Below are positions 9,997 through 22,223 of a DNA stretch of 64,000 nucleotides, piece by piece. Position numbers and translations under genes: made by a program. The notes under the pieces are model-generated. The model was not told where the DNA came from and made no database searches. It saw only the letters and a program-made list of their open reading frames with translations. The stretch covers positions 278,805,232 through 278,869,231 of the forward strand of contig OW240913.1 of assembly GCA_933207985.1 (NCBI GenBank), read 5' to 3'. Numbering within the stretch: the first letter of the stretch is position 1; each line of letters opens with the position of its first letter. The stretch comes from Pelobates cultripes (lineage: Eukaryota; Chordata; Amphibia; Anura; Pelobatidae).

Positions 9997-11030
9997 ATTT
10001 GAATACATGTTTTTGGTTTTGTAAATAGGGTTGAATTTGTTTCATGTGTGTTTGTATAGCATGGCAATGTGTATAAGTGAATATTGCCATGTATTTGTGA
10101 ATTTTAGCAATGTGTTTGTATGAGGTATACAGGCCTCAAAATTTGTGTCTTAAATTACAAACTAAGTGTTTAATGTTACGAGCCACCTTAAGGAACACTA
10201 TAGTGTTGGCGGAGTTTATCAATTTAGATGTTCTCAGACAATTGAAGATTATGCTAGCTTTAGTGTACTAACGATCTTAATTTTAATAATGACAGGAGGC
10301 GGGTATTTTGCATATCTCTCTTTACTAACTCCATACAGGAGAGCAGGATGTACATAAGGCAATGTGACCTCATCATTTCCTCTTTCAGAAAGAGACAACA
10401 AGCAGAAGTAAATATATAGCAAACAATAAAACTAATAATAACTCCAAGTTCCCATGTGCGAAGGAGCAAACTTCCAAAGAATTCTATACGAACAACGAAA
10501 AATAGTTCAGAGTTGAGACAAATCCGAAGGATAAAATCTCCAATAGTTTCACGTGAACTGCCAATTATCTTCAGAGATAAATCATACTGAAAAGAGAATG
10601 TGTGACAGATTTAGACAGACATAGTCACGAACATGTAACTCCAATTAACGTACCACCTAACATCCCATCCCGGTCCCAGATCCGAAGTTTGGGTTTTCAA
10701 TCCTCGAGCTCGCTGTTGAGAGGGGTAGGAGTAGAAGCAGCAGTGCTGTAGGGGGCTCACCCCAATTGCACAGGGTATGAACCCATCAGTGCTGGCCATC
10801 AGCCTGATAGAGAGTGTCCTACAGCTCTTCCAATAATTAATGCACCGCCATGGGGGATATTCTGCACTGAAGCTTGCAACTGTCCCCTTTTTTGCCGAAT
10901 AGATTGGTTTATACCTAGTCAGAGATCACCTCAGGTGCGCGGGGTATGTACCCGTCAAGTGTGGGTCGCGGCCAAATAAAACAGACTGGATGAGATCACA
11001 ATCCGTTTCATTGTGTGCAATGCACCATGC
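9997..11030. other. Flanking DNA, no gene seen
   Basis: AT-rich flank of the retrovirus. A TTAAGGAACACTATAG sequence at about 10188 matches the terminus of the TTAA-flanked MITE family found elsewhere in the window, but its partner end was not found. Bases 10640-10960 are less AT-rich and have no supportable reading frame. Confidence 0.5.
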
Positions 11031-11780
11031 AGACCCCAGCAGGGTGTAGTAGTGTGCAATTTATTGTCTTAAAGTACCAAAACAACCCCAGCAGGGTGTG
11101 TGATATGGGGTACCCCAGCAGGGTATATGTTGTAGTGTAAATAATGCCAGTGGACCCCAGCAGGGTCTGTATAAATGACAGTAAGGTGTAATAACTCCGG
11201 CAGGGTATTCTGTATCTGTCACTTAGTGTTGTCAAATTGTCCCTGCAGGGCAAACCACAATATTGGGATTTGTAAAACTGGGCCTCACCCAGGATCACAG
11301 AGGTGGCCACAGGGCAACCTCCAAAAAGCAGCACGGTAATAGGGGAAGCACTCCAGGCAGGCACAGGGTAATAAGCCCTTTAGTGCCTAATTTGGCAGTA
11401 ATGAGACAAAAGTGACTGACCTCTGAGGGATAATATGAAATAGCACTAGCTCTAATCTCTGTCATGTTCTGACAGGTAGTTTAAGTGATAGGGGTCATCC
11501 CTTTGAGCATCCATTACCAGACAGAGTCTTGCTGTAGATTCCTGAACCTTGATCCAGGTGATATCAAATCTCCCATCACTGATATGTACTTATACAGTAC
11601 CATCTTGATAGTCTGTGTCAAGGGTGATATCCCTTTAAGGATTTGGTATCCATTTTAAGTAGTTCCAAGGTGGTATCCTTTTAAGGAGTTCCCTCTAAAG
11701 AATGGTACCTTTAAGGAATTTGAGGGTGCTATCCCTTTAAGGGATTTTTGGGGGTGATATCCCTTTAAGGTTCCAGCACC
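11031..11780. repeat. Interspersed short repeats, CCCAGCAGGGT then ATATCCCTTTAAGG
   Basis: Between 11031 and 11215 a core of CCCAGCAGGGT, or a close variant, recurs at irregular 50-70 base intervals. From about 11620 to 11780 a second core, ATATCCCTTTAAGG, recurs at least four times. Irregularly spaced cores of this kind occur in leaders of frog retroelements; the DIRS leader here has GGGGTCACCC cores. This may be an old leader, but the parent element is not identified. Confidence 0.6.
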
Positions 11781-11879
11781 TCAAACCACTATACATGAGT
11801 ACGACTCAAATCTGTAAATAATAGGCCAGTTAGCATCGTGAGCCACGAGAGCAGCTGGGCTAGCTGACAGCCCAGCCGA

Positions 11880-12050
11880 AATTGTGGGCAAGAGTAGCAA
11901 AACGGTCGCCCATAATCTCGCGAGACGCGAGATTAAGGATGGCTGCCGAGGGTAAAAGGGGAAAGATGATCCCTGGAGTCTCGGTAGACGCGGGATCAAA
12001 GATGGCAGCCCCGTCATGCTCGGGTTACCTCGTGGTCGCCCCACAGACTC
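11880..12050. other. CpG-rich patch with a TCTCGCGAGA palindrome
   Basis: TCTCGCGAGA, a known vertebrate promoter palindrome, is at 11916-11925, followed by AAGATGGC-like motifs near 12000. It may be an LTR promoter remnant. No exon is visible and host promoter activity is doubtful. Confidence 0.35.
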
Positions 12051-12052
12051 CT

Positions 12053-12318
12053 TATACACACTCTGCACTCACTACAAACACACTACATTCATTATACACA
12101 ATCTGCACTTTCTACAAACACTTCATTATACACACTCTGCACTCATTACAAACATACTACATTCACTATACACATTCTGCACTCACTACACACACTGCAT
12201 TCACTACAAACACACTACATTCACTATACACGCTGCACTCACTACAAACACTACATTCATTATACACACTGCAATCGCTACACACACTGCATTCATTATA
12301 CACACTTTGCACTCACTA
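12053..12318. repeat. Minisatellite, left part
   Basis: Imperfect tandem units of about 20 and 40 bases built from CTGCACTCACTACAAACA and CTACATTCATTATACACA. The array resumes at 13326 after the solo LTR. Confidence 0.9.
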
Positions 12319-12323
12319 CAAAC

Positions 12324-13325
12324 TGTGACGAGAGCAATCTCGCCGCATTGGAGAAGCCTGGTTGCTCGCCTGTTGCCTTTGGATTATGGCCCCATGTTAA
12401 AAGGCTTGATTTTCCCCTGCAAAGACAAGAAAGCCGGGTCATTTGGTGCTTGCCCTGTTTGAGCAGTGATACCCCAGATAGCTATGCCATGGAGCCCATT
12501 CGTATAATGAAAGACTATGGGAAAGACTTTGGCTCCATGGCAATTGAACTGTAGGTGTGTGCTCTGAGCACCATTCAGTAATAATGTGCGCTCAGACCTA
12601 AGCTATCTGGGCATATGTTGCATGTCTGTATTTTATGTCATAAATGTAACCTTGTGTATTTTACTGTCTTTTTGCTGCCATGTGTTCAATGGAGTTTTAC
12701 CTCTGTCAAACTGGTTTTGGGCAGAAAAGCCATGCTTCCTGTGGTCACAAAGGACTACGATCTATCTTTTGAACCACTGGACCAATTTGTATGATTTTGA
12801 CGTATGTTTGTATTTGGAGTATGCCGATTCTGGAAATTTTTGTTTTATGTGAATGTGATGCATACTTTTCAAGTTATGAATAATGTGGAAAAATTGTATT
12901 TCTCTGCTTGTGCTAAATTACATTACCCATTGTGTAATTGAATCACAGGCAGAGGGGAGGATTTTGTGTTGGAGTGGCTGAGTGTATTGGATGTGTTTAT
13001 TGGTTGTGTTCCAAAACCCTGTGGGTGGTACTAATGTGTAAGAATGTGTTCATAAGAACAACCAACCCACAGCTCTGACTGTTCACTGCTTGACCCTCAA
13101 CACGGAGCTTTGTCTCGTTCTTGGGGGGATTTATTGTATGTTGTTCCAGTTTGACTGCTAGGAGTGTAAACCTATTCGTATGGTTTTTCCTATTCGGCTG
13201 TTTACAGCATTCATATGGTTTCCTGTTCGGCGGATTGGTGTTCTGTAGTATCTGTGCCTGTGCATCTGGAAGGGGAAGATCTACTAAACGGTTTTTACCC
13301 CTTGTGTGCAAAACGGTCCGTTACA
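12324..13325. mobile_element. Solo LTR (1,002 bp) with 5-bp target duplication
   Basis: The block begins TGTGACGAGA and ends CCGTTACA. It is flanked by an exact CAAAC at 12319-12323 and 13326-13330, and the same minisatellite continues on both sides, so both ends are fixed independently. TG...CA ends and a 5-bp duplication fit an LTR retroelement reduced to one LTR by recombination. The TGTGACG start resembles the Gypsy-like LTRs at 33712 and 35717, but the rest is not obviously alike. Orientation is presumed +, not proven. Confidence 0.85.
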
Positions 13326-13412
13326 CAAACACACTACATTCATTATACACAATCTGCACTTACTACAAACACACTACATTCATCATACACACCCTGCACT
13401 ATATGCATAGTA
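13326..13412. repeat. Minisatellite, right part
   Basis: Continuation of the array at 12053-12318, with the same ACTACATTCATTATACACA and CTGCACTTACTACAAACA units. It is followed by a T run at about 13420-13433. Confidence 0.88.
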
Positions 13413-13882
13413 GTGTACTTTTTTTTTTTTTTTAGAGGGGGGAATCTTGGGTGAGTTCCCACACTTTTTTCCCCAGGACTTGACCCCTGGAATAAGGCAT
13501 TATCTCGCTGACCGCAAGAGTATCTCTATAGATAATATCTATCTCGTCAGATCCTCCATCAGTGTTGTACTCTCATGTATGTGCAAGAGTTCACCACTGG
13601 CATGGACTCCTGGCAGATGAAGCACCAGAAGAAGATCAAAGATGAAAGCTCATGATGGGGAGAGCATTAGGTAAGTACAACTCCTCTCTGCTGCACCCCT
13701 TGGCCACTGCACCCCCAGAGACCAAATATGCAAAGACCCTAGAATGTGACAGAGCCACTTTAAATCATTGGCTGAGAATAGTTTAAAATCCGCCCTTAAA
13801 AAACAAACAAGAAAAAAAATGGTGTTTTATTTTTTTTTTAAACCATTTCCTCAGAGCAGACATCACAGCGCAAACATTGACC
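13413..13882. other. No gene seen
   Basis: Contains GTGACAGAGCCACTTTAA at about 13748-13765, which matches the end of the TTAA element at 20899-21296; the other end is not identified. Nothing else is supportable. Confidence 0.5.
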
Positions 13883-14232
13883 CTACAAGTGTTCCTTTAG
13901 TTTTGGGAACAATTTTAAATCACTAGGATCCGGGTCTGGGCTATATGATGAATGCAGTAGCACTGAAGTCCAGGCTTGAATTGCATCTCTTGTTGCTGCA
14001 CTTCTCTGAGGGCTGGCATTGTCGTGTTGAAGAAGAAGTGTTTCATTTCTTATTCCAATCTGTTTGATTCTTCTTTTTAATGCAGTAAGAGTTTCAATGT
14101 AACAATCAAAGTTTATTGTTGTTCTTTTTTCAAGAAAATCTGCAAAAATAACATGTTCACAATTCCAAAAAACAGTCAACATAACCTTCTCAGCTGAGGC
14201 CTGAGTTTTAAATTCTTGTTGGCTGGGGTGTC
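13883..14232 (-). pseudogene. Mariner transposase fragment
   Basis: Read on the - strand, the frame encodes HPSQQEFKTQASAEKVML, then FLEKRTTIN, LLQHDNASP and SSYSPDPDPSDLKLFPKLK. These are the order and spacing of the middle of a mariner transposase, including the second catalytic Asp (HDN) and the third in SPDxxPSD. Only about 115 residues remain: the N-terminal DNA-binding domain is missing and the C-terminus stops at TAG. It is a dead remnant of a cut-and-paste element using TA targets. Confidence 0.88.
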
Positions 14233-15136
14233 ATAATGATGGACCAAAGTTGGTCCATAATGATGGACCAAAGTCCAAGTGAACTAACTGCGTAAAAAAG
14301 GTTCCCAAATCATAAATAGAAAACTAAATGAAAAGTTACATGGAGAAAACTGCCCTGATTTAGAAAGAAAAGCGTCTAACCTACTTGCATCTATGCCGGC
14401 GTATTCAGACACTTTCTGGTTATTATGGTTATTGGTGGGCACGGTGGTTTTGGTATTTCCTTTGGGATAACAATGTTACATTAGGGGAATTGCATAGTTT
14501 TGATGAGAGGGAATGATATCAATTCCCCCTGCCAATCAAGTTGCAGTTACCTCAGACATTAATCCCTTACCTATACTCCATAGCTACTAGCTGTCACCGA
14601 GCAATTTTACATGCAATACATTGGAATGATCTATATGAATATACAATATCTTCATGTCCTAACTTTCTTTGATTAAACTTATAATCATATGTTTGCCTGT
14701 GGTTCCTAAGTGGATGTTACATGAACAGTATTCTACTTATACTATGTAGCTCATACAATTTACGCTTAAATATTCTATATAAGCTACACGAGTCTGCCCT
14801 TTTTAAACCACTTGCACGTTTTTTTTTTTTCTTTCTTTTTGGTTTTGTGTTAATGAGTCTATAGACTCTAACAAATATAATTTAATAAAGATCTTTTTTT
14901 ATTTTTTTATACTACTAATCCCAGGCTTCACGAGTTTATATTACTATTGTAGGTATACCTCTGGGGGGATTTGGAGAGGAATGGCTCTATGCCTTCTATC
15001 CTCTCTAATGCTCCAAGGTAATTTTTCTTCTCTATATTATTTGGGTGCATGCCCGTTTATACCCACATAGTCCTATCCTTGGACTTTGGGATTCCATTTG
15101 TTCTGATCCCATTAGTCCATTTTCTCTTTTCTATTT
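14233..15136. other. No gene seen; AT-rich
   Basis: Includes a short local duplication of ATAATGATGGACCAAAG near 14233-14275 and a stretch with AATAAAGATC plus T runs at about 14880-14910, which could be the 3' end of an old retroelement. No coding signal. Confidence 0.45.
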
Positions 15137-15946
15137 ATTATATACAGTGGCGCACTAATAGGGGGGAGTGGAGGGGTCGGTCCGCCTTGGGTGCCACCCA
15201 CCCTTGCAGCGATAGCTGCGGACAGGCAGCAGGAGGAGGAATGCGGTGCGATTACCCTTGAGACCAGATCAACATGGAGCAGCGAGCAGGTGGAGGAGCA
15301 GTGTGAGTGCTTGCTAAGATTGTTTTTTTTCTGTTTAAAAGTGTTTTTTGTGCAGGAGTCTTGTAGAGGGAGGGAAGAGGGGTCTTGAAGGGGGAGGGAT
15401 TTTTGTGAATGAGGTGTGAAACTGGGTTGCTGATAGCACGGTCCTCTAGGGTACAAACATGCACAGTCTTTAAAAGTAACTTAATTCCAGGTACTTTATT
15501 GTTGAGCTTCACCACAGAGACAGCAGTAAATGAAAACATAAATATAACACAAATCCCTATAAACAAAAACCTAGCTTGTCTGAGCACTAACTAACTTCAG
15601 GTTTCCTATCTTTCAGGGGTTAACCCCTTTAGACCAGAGGACGTACAATTACGCCCTATTTTAGGGGGCTCTAAACGCCGCCGGGCGTAATTGTATGCCC
15701 TCTGGTTTTTGTTTACTTACCCGGTCACCGGCGGTCCCACGCCGGGGATCACAGTAGGGGGGGACTCCCAGGGAGCCCCCCCGCGGTAGATCCTTCTCCA
15801 CTGGTGCCCCCCGGCCATGTGAGAGTGGGGTCCTTGCGAGGACCCCACAATCACATGGCCGGGGGTAGCTGCCTGTAATGACAGGTGGTCCCCCTGCTGG
15901 CCGAAAATAAATTAAAATTTATTAGTGTAAAAAAATAAAAATAAAT

Positions 15947-16520
<574 letters not shown>

Positions 16521-16589
16521 ATTCTATATATTATATTTATGTAATATTTTTACATAATTAGGTATCTTAATTAATTACAATTAGCGGGA

Positions 16590-17000
16590 CCTGCCTGACA
16601 ACCCATGCCAAAAGTAAAGGGAATTTAATTTGCTAGCACTATATTTATTTAACCCTCTAACTTTCCAAGACACCATAAAACCTGTACATGGGGGGTACTG
16701 TTCTACTCGGGAGACTTCGCTGAACACAAATATTAGTGTTTCAAAACAGTAAAATGTATTACAACGATGATATCGCCAGTAAAAGTGACGGTTTTTGCAT
16801 TTTTCATGCACAAACAGCACTTACACGGACGATATTATTGCTGTGATACTTTTTACTGTTTTGAAACAAAAATATTTGTGTTCAGCGAAGTCTCCCGAGT
16901 ACAACAGTACCCCTCATGTACAGGTTTTATGGTGTTTTCAAAAGTTACAGCATCAAATATAAGGCTTGCGTTTCACATTAAAATTCGCCAGATTGGTTAC
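16590..17000. repeat. Large imperfect inverted repeat
   Basis: The arm at about 16600-16780 is repeated inverted at about 16790-16990. Both contain ACACAAATATT, CGGGAGACTTCGCTGAA (or complement) and CATAAAACCTGTACATG. Each arm therefore translates to a similar nonsense peptide on its own strand. Confidence 0.9.
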
Positions 17001-17040
17001 GGTGCCCTTGAGACCCTATGGTAGAGAATGAAAATTACCC

Positions 17041-17290
17041 CTATGTTGGCCATTTGCAATAGTAGACAACCCAAGGTATTGCAAACGGGGTATGTCCAGT
17101 CTTTTTTAGTAGCCATTTAGGAACAAACACTGGCCAAAATTTGCGTTTTTTTTGCATTTTTCCACACAAACAAATACTAACGCTAACTTTGGCCAGTGTT
17201 TGTGACCAAATGGCTACTAAAAAAAAGACTGGACATACCCCATTTGCAATATCTTGGGTTGTCTACTATTGCAAATGGTATGTCATTATG
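17041..17290. repeat. Second inverted repeat of the element
   Basis: The arm at 17050-17150 (TTTGCAATAGTAGACAACCC, then AGTAGCCATTT, then AACACTGGCCAAA) is repeated inverted at 17185-17280. The same palindromic module recurs at about 19110-19350 and 31860-32010. Confidence 0.9.
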
Positions 17291-18213
17291 GGTGTAAATT
17301 TAATTCCTGGCTACTATAAAGTCCCAAAGGCAACGTAACCAATCTGGCGAATTTCAATTTCAAATGTAACATGCTATATTTGACCCTGTAACTTCCCAAA
17401 ACGCCATAAAACCTGTACATAAGGGTTACTGTTTTACACGTGAGACTTTGCTGAATACAAATATGTGTATTTTATTGCAGTAAAAGAAAACAGTATTATG
17501 ACATTGACCGTTAAAATGTCATGTAGAACTAAAAAAGTTTTTTAAAAAATTCTTATTTTCTCCCATTTTTTTCATATTAAATTATGTTTCATAGCTAAAT
17601 ATTTGATATTAAATGAAAGCCCTGTTTCCCCTGAATAAAATGATATATAATAAGGGTGGGTGCATTTACTATGAAAGAGGTGAATTATGGTTGGACAGAC
17701 ATGTAGCACAAATGTCATGTTTTGTTAACATTTTGTTTCGTTCACAACGTGTACATTTGGCTCAGTCCTTAAGGGGTTAAACTATAACAAAATAATACTG
17801 GTTTCACCAACCTAGTGTCTTTGTCAGCTCTCAGCACTGCAGTGTTTAGTCTGCTGCTTCCAGCTCTTCAAGAGAGAAAACAAACATTCTCCCCTTACAT
17901 GTCTAGCAGGGAGGGGTTTATTCACACTGCTGCAGCTGATTACCTGCAGCTGAGCAGTGGGTTGGAGACAGTCCAAAAACCCTGGCCTGGATCTATGTTT
18001 CCCAAGAAAAACCGCTAAGCTGCGTAGTGGAGCACTGGCTCACCCTGCTCTCCAAATCCTCCACCCCAGGGGCCCATAACTAAATATTAGTTTCGGTTAT
18101 ATACACACAGAAACACACACTCCCCCTGGGGTTAAAAATCATATGGCTCTTTGAACAATTCAGTCGGAATATAAACTCCCTCACAGACCACCCCATTCAC
18201 CTTATCACAGAGG

Positions 18214-18410
18214 GGTGCAGGGAATTTGTAGAGGGGGTGCAGAGGTTTTTTGTAGAGGGGGATGCAGGTGTTTTTGTAAATGGGGTGCAGGGGGTTTGTA
18301 GGGGATACAGGGTTTTGTTTTTTTAGAGGAAGCAGGGTTTTTTGTAGAGGGGGCAGGGGATTTGTTAAAGGGGTACTGGGCAGGGGTTTTGCAGAAGAGG
18401 TGGTTTGTAG
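18214..18410. repeat. G-rich minisatellite
   Basis: Imperfect units of about 25-30 bases containing TTTTGTAGAGGGG and GGGTGCAGGG. Related units occur at about 15355-15412, on the other side of the nested solo LTR. Confidence 0.82.
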
Positions 18411-18625
18411 AAGGTGAACCGAGCATGGGTTTGTATAAGACAATTAAAAACAACAAAAAAAAACATTAGAAAACAGTAAAAAAAATAAAAAATGGGGTGA
18501 GGGGTGCCAAACACACAGGATCCGGGTGCTAAATTGCACGGCAATGGTCTAAGTAAGCCCCTGATTATATACACCCCTGACAATATACACACACATATAT
18601 ATTTTTCTTATTTTATTTTTTTTAA

Positions 18626-19832
18626 CCCCTTAAGGACGGAGGACGTTCTATGCTGTCCTTAAGGGGCTGGCTCTAAACGCCACATGATGGCATAGAACGT
18701 CCTGGCCGTTCTTGCCGCCCACGTGTCGGGTGCCATTACCAGGCTGCAGATCGCGGTCGGGGGGCATGCCTGGCCCCCCAGGCAGCCCCCCTGTGCCCAG
18801 TGACCGCGGTCTGCAGCCTCCGATCACAGTGAATTTAACATGTCAGACATTTTCCTGCTGCAGATCGCGGTCGGGGGACATGCCTGGCCCTCCAGGCAGT
18901 CCCCCTGTGGTAAGTGACAGCGATCTGCTCAGCCTGATCGCAGTGACAGGCTGTCACTGTGATCTGATCTCAGAGACAGCCTCTCACTGCGATCTGATCG
19001 CAGTGACAGCCTCTCACTGCGATCTGATCACATTGAAATTCGCCAGATTGATTACGTTGTCTTTGAGACTGTATGGTAGCCCAGGAATAAGAATTACCCC
19101 CATGATGGAATACCATTTGCAAAAGTAGACAACCCAAGGTACTGCAGATGGGGTATATCCAGTCTTTTTTAGTAGCCACTTAGTCACAAACACTGTCCAA
19201 AACTGGATTTCAAATTAGTTTTTTGCATTTTTCACACACAAACAAATATTAACGTTAACTTTGGCTAGTGTTTGTGACCAAGTGGCTACTAAAAAAGACT
19301 GGATGTACACTATTTGCAATACCTTGGGTTGTCTACTATAGCAAATGGTATGCCATCGTGGGGGTAATTCTCATTCCTGGGCTACCATACGGTCTCAAAG
19401 GCAACGTAACCAATCTGGCGGATTTCAGTGTGAAAAAACTGAAAAATGTAACATGCTATATTTGACCCTGTAACTTCCCAAAACACCATAAAACCTGTAC
19501 ATAGGGGGTACTGTTTTACACGTGAGACATCGCTGAATACAAATATGTATTTTATTGCAGTAAAAGCAAACAGTATTTTGACATTCACAGTTACAATGTC
19601 ACGTAGAACTAAGAAAATGTTATTTTTATTTATATTAAGTTATGTTTCATACCTAAATAGTTGATGTTAAATGAAAGCCCTGTCTCCCTTGAATAAAATG
19701 ATATATAATAAGTGTGGGTGCACATAATATGAAAGAGGCGAATTATGGTTGGACAGACATATAGCGCAAATGCCAGGTTTTGTTCACGTCTTGTTTTGAT
19801 CACAACATGTACAGTTGGTTCACTCCAAGGGG
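18626..19832. mobile_element. TTAA-flanked multi-hairpin element, copy 2
   Basis: Flanked by TTAA at 18622-18625 and 19833-19836. Starts CCCCTTAAGGAC and ends CCAAGGGG. The terminal hairpin pairs 18640-18653 perfectly with 18690-18703 (14 bp), with the conserved loop GGCTCTAAACGCC. Degenerate GATCTGAT/CAGTGACAG repeats follow at about 18900-19035, then the palindromic module (19110-19350) and the shared 3' part. No coding capacity. Confidence 0.85.
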
Positions 19833-19836
19833 TTAA

Positions 19837-20129
19837 TATCAAAATACATTTGCAATTTAATTATATATACATATTCATAACTGCCCAACAGAAACACCAG
19901 ACAATTTAATCTGAACTCCCTATATGTGAGCCTGTAAACATTTACTTTTTAATATATTTAACTAGGTCTAATCACTGACATTTGTTGAATATGTAATTGG
20001 TTTAAAAGTGGAGAATTCCTTTAAAACACGTTTAGGTTTTAAACGTCATCTCTCATCTCTCCGTACTTTCTACACCCATAACTCTCTGTGTCCTCTCCTG
20101 TGTGCTCCTACTCCGACTGCCACTCAGCA
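19837..20129. other. No feature seen
   Basis: Unique-looking AT-rich DNA upstream of the CpG island. Confidence 0.5.
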
Positions 20130-20418
20130 CTAGGAACAGAACGTAACCTAGGCAACGCACGAAAACCGTGTGACGTGACTCACGCTTAACTTGGCATGAG
20201 CCTCCTTCCCTTCAGTCATGGGGCGGGGTAATATGCCACGCGCACGCGCATTGGAACGCAGGAAAGCGCCGCGTGGATTTTGCGCGTGCGCGCTGGAGGC
20301 CCATAGCGTACCGGCACCCGACAGCCGCGCATGCGCCCTTCGCTCCATAGGCCGGGCTACTGACCAGGAAGCGAACAGCCGCACTGTATAGAGCCATATG
20401 CGGCTCCAGAGCTGCGGA
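20130..20418 (+). promoter_or_regulatory. CpG-rich TATA-less promoter-like island with splice donor
   Basis: The densest CpG stretch in the window. It contains a CRE-like TGACGTGA at 20171-20178, a GC box GGGGCGGGG at 20220-20228, an inverted CCAAT box near 20250, several CGCGCATGCG-type motifs, and a perfect NRF1-type palindrome GCGCATGCGC at 20327-20336. There is no TATA box. A good donor, GTGAGT, starts at 20419. An ATG at 20398 would give a seven-codon coding part ending in phase 0 at that donor, but its Kozak context is weak. NRF1 sites are typical of housekeeping and mitochondrial-function genes. Promoter activity is inferred. Confidence 0.6.
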
Positions 20419-20429
20419 GTGAGTACCCC

Positions 20430-20898
20430 ATGCTTTGGATCTTTGTAACTGAGTAGAATGGTTGGATTGAGCTTGACGTGGAGCACAGCTACTGGCTGTG
20501 TGATTCACATTACTGGGGAAGTGCTGTGGTTACCAAGCATGTACCTGGTGTCTGACATGAGTTAACATGGATGGCAACGTGACATGGGTGTTGTGATCAC
20601 TGGGACACATGCCAGCCTGCTCCCACATGCCCTCTGACCCTGGCCCTCTTTATATAAACCCTCTCTCAGCCTGTCTTCTCTCACCACCTGCTTTCTCCAT
20701 AGATCCTGCTGCTCTTGCAAACTAGAATTACCCAATGAAAATGCTTAACAAAGGTGATCAAGGGTTTTGTGGATATAGATATATATAATTTTTCTTTTTC
20801 TATTTCGTGTTCACATCTTCAAAGCAGTTTATATATTCGAGCTAAGTGCCAAGCTCTAAATTCACTCTATTTCATGATATTGTTTATTTTCTGTGACA
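20430..20898. other. Putative first-intron start, no gene seen
   Basis: Follows the candidate donor. Unique-looking sequence without a coding frame or clear repeat. Confidence 0.4.
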
Positions 20899-21296
20899 TT
20901 AAAGCGGCTCTGTCACCATTTGGGGACTTTGCCGAATTCTCAAAGACTCCGGACGATGACATAGTCGCTGGCGGTCCAGTGGCCAAGGTGGCAGGTAAAG
21001 GTGAGTTTACTTACCTGAACCTGTCCCTCGCAGGTGCCGCCATCTTGGTTCGACGTGGTCCTCTTTGGGAAACCGCGAGACCCTCCAAACGTTAAAGCCA
21101 ATGTCCTGCAGCCATCACTGATGATGGCTGCAGAGTTTGACCCATAGGCTTTGCTTTGTGCCAAGTGGAGGAGAAATACAGAGGCAAACTAGTCTCTACT
21201 TTGTCTCTGTGTTTCTCTTGACTTAGTTGGAATTTTTTGTGCAATCCCAACAAAGTCATAATGCGTATTTCAAAAAGATTGACAGTGCCACTTTAA
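20899..21296. mobile_element. TTAA-flanked MITE, GGC(T/A)CTGTCA family
   Basis: TTAAAGCGGCTCTGTCACC at the left and, inverted, TTAAAGTGGCACTGTCA at the right form terminal inverted repeats with TTAA at 20899-20902 and 21293-21296. About 400 bases, no coding frame. Confidence 0.8.
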
Positions 21297-22223
21297 GTCA
21301 AACTAAGTCAGCAGAGTTTTTCTTTTCCGTGATAAAGTTCCCCTGAGCCAGAATGTTAGAAGTGGTTGAGAATTACTGTATTACAGCAGCTCTAAGTATT
21401 TCATAAAAATTATACTCGCTATGAAAGACTTATGACTTATGGGTCAAGTAAAGATTGACTGAATAAAAGGTGGAGCATCTGCCATCAAAATGTTCTGCAG
21501 GAATAAGGCACAATTTGGCCTGTGTAGAATCTCATGGACTCAAGGAATCTTCCTTAGATGTTTCTGCTGTAGTTTTCACATGCTTCAGGTTGCTATAATT
21601 TACCACAGGTCCGCCTCCCAGCTTTCTCCCCCCCCCAAAAAAATTGTTTTTGCAAATAATATGGTATCTGTCAGGGAGTGAAACTTGCATCAAACCACCA
21701 TGAAATCTTTGCATACTTGCAAAGGTTATGGTGCAGTGAGTACCCTGCACCCACTCTAATTTTGACAATAACTTATAATTACAATTCTAAAAAAACAACC
21801 CTAGCTAGCTCTGTCACAATGAGGAAGTTTTACTCTCTCCTTTGTTATATCAATGTATTTCAATTTGCACTTTCCACCTGCGCATGCACAAGCAGGACAG
21901 CTCTCTCACTACCCCTTGATATAGCTGAGCTATGACCAGCCAGGAAATCTTACACACAGGTTGTATTACAAATATATGACCAGGCTGTGTATAAACTGAT
22001 AGCAGTTGATATATCATTTTATTGAGCATTTAGTTATTTCAACAGAATGCGTACATCTCAGTCCTCACCATTGATTCTTTTTTAAAAACAGTAATTTATC
22101 TACATTCACTCTGAATAAATCTGATAAAAGGCACATTTTTGGAATTCATGTTAATTACCAGAATTTAGTGATATTTGCCAATAAGCAGTGTAAAATGTTA
22201 AAATCATAATTTTTGTTATATAT
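21297..22223. other. No gene seen
   Basis: AT-rich sequence with a C then A run near 21630. No reading frame or terminal repeat that can be supported. Confidence 0.45.

Noticed and set aside
11882..12462. Two 148-codon frames rich in His, Thr and Leu
   Set aside because: They read through the minisatellite in different frames and run into the solo LTR.
16581..17024. Two similar peptides encoded on opposite strands
   Set aside because: The similarity comes from the DNA inverted repeat, not from a conserved protein.
20148..20508. Two - strand frames of about 100 codons across the CpG island
   Set aside because: GC-rich DNA lacks stop codons by chance; no domain is visible and the two frames contradict each other.
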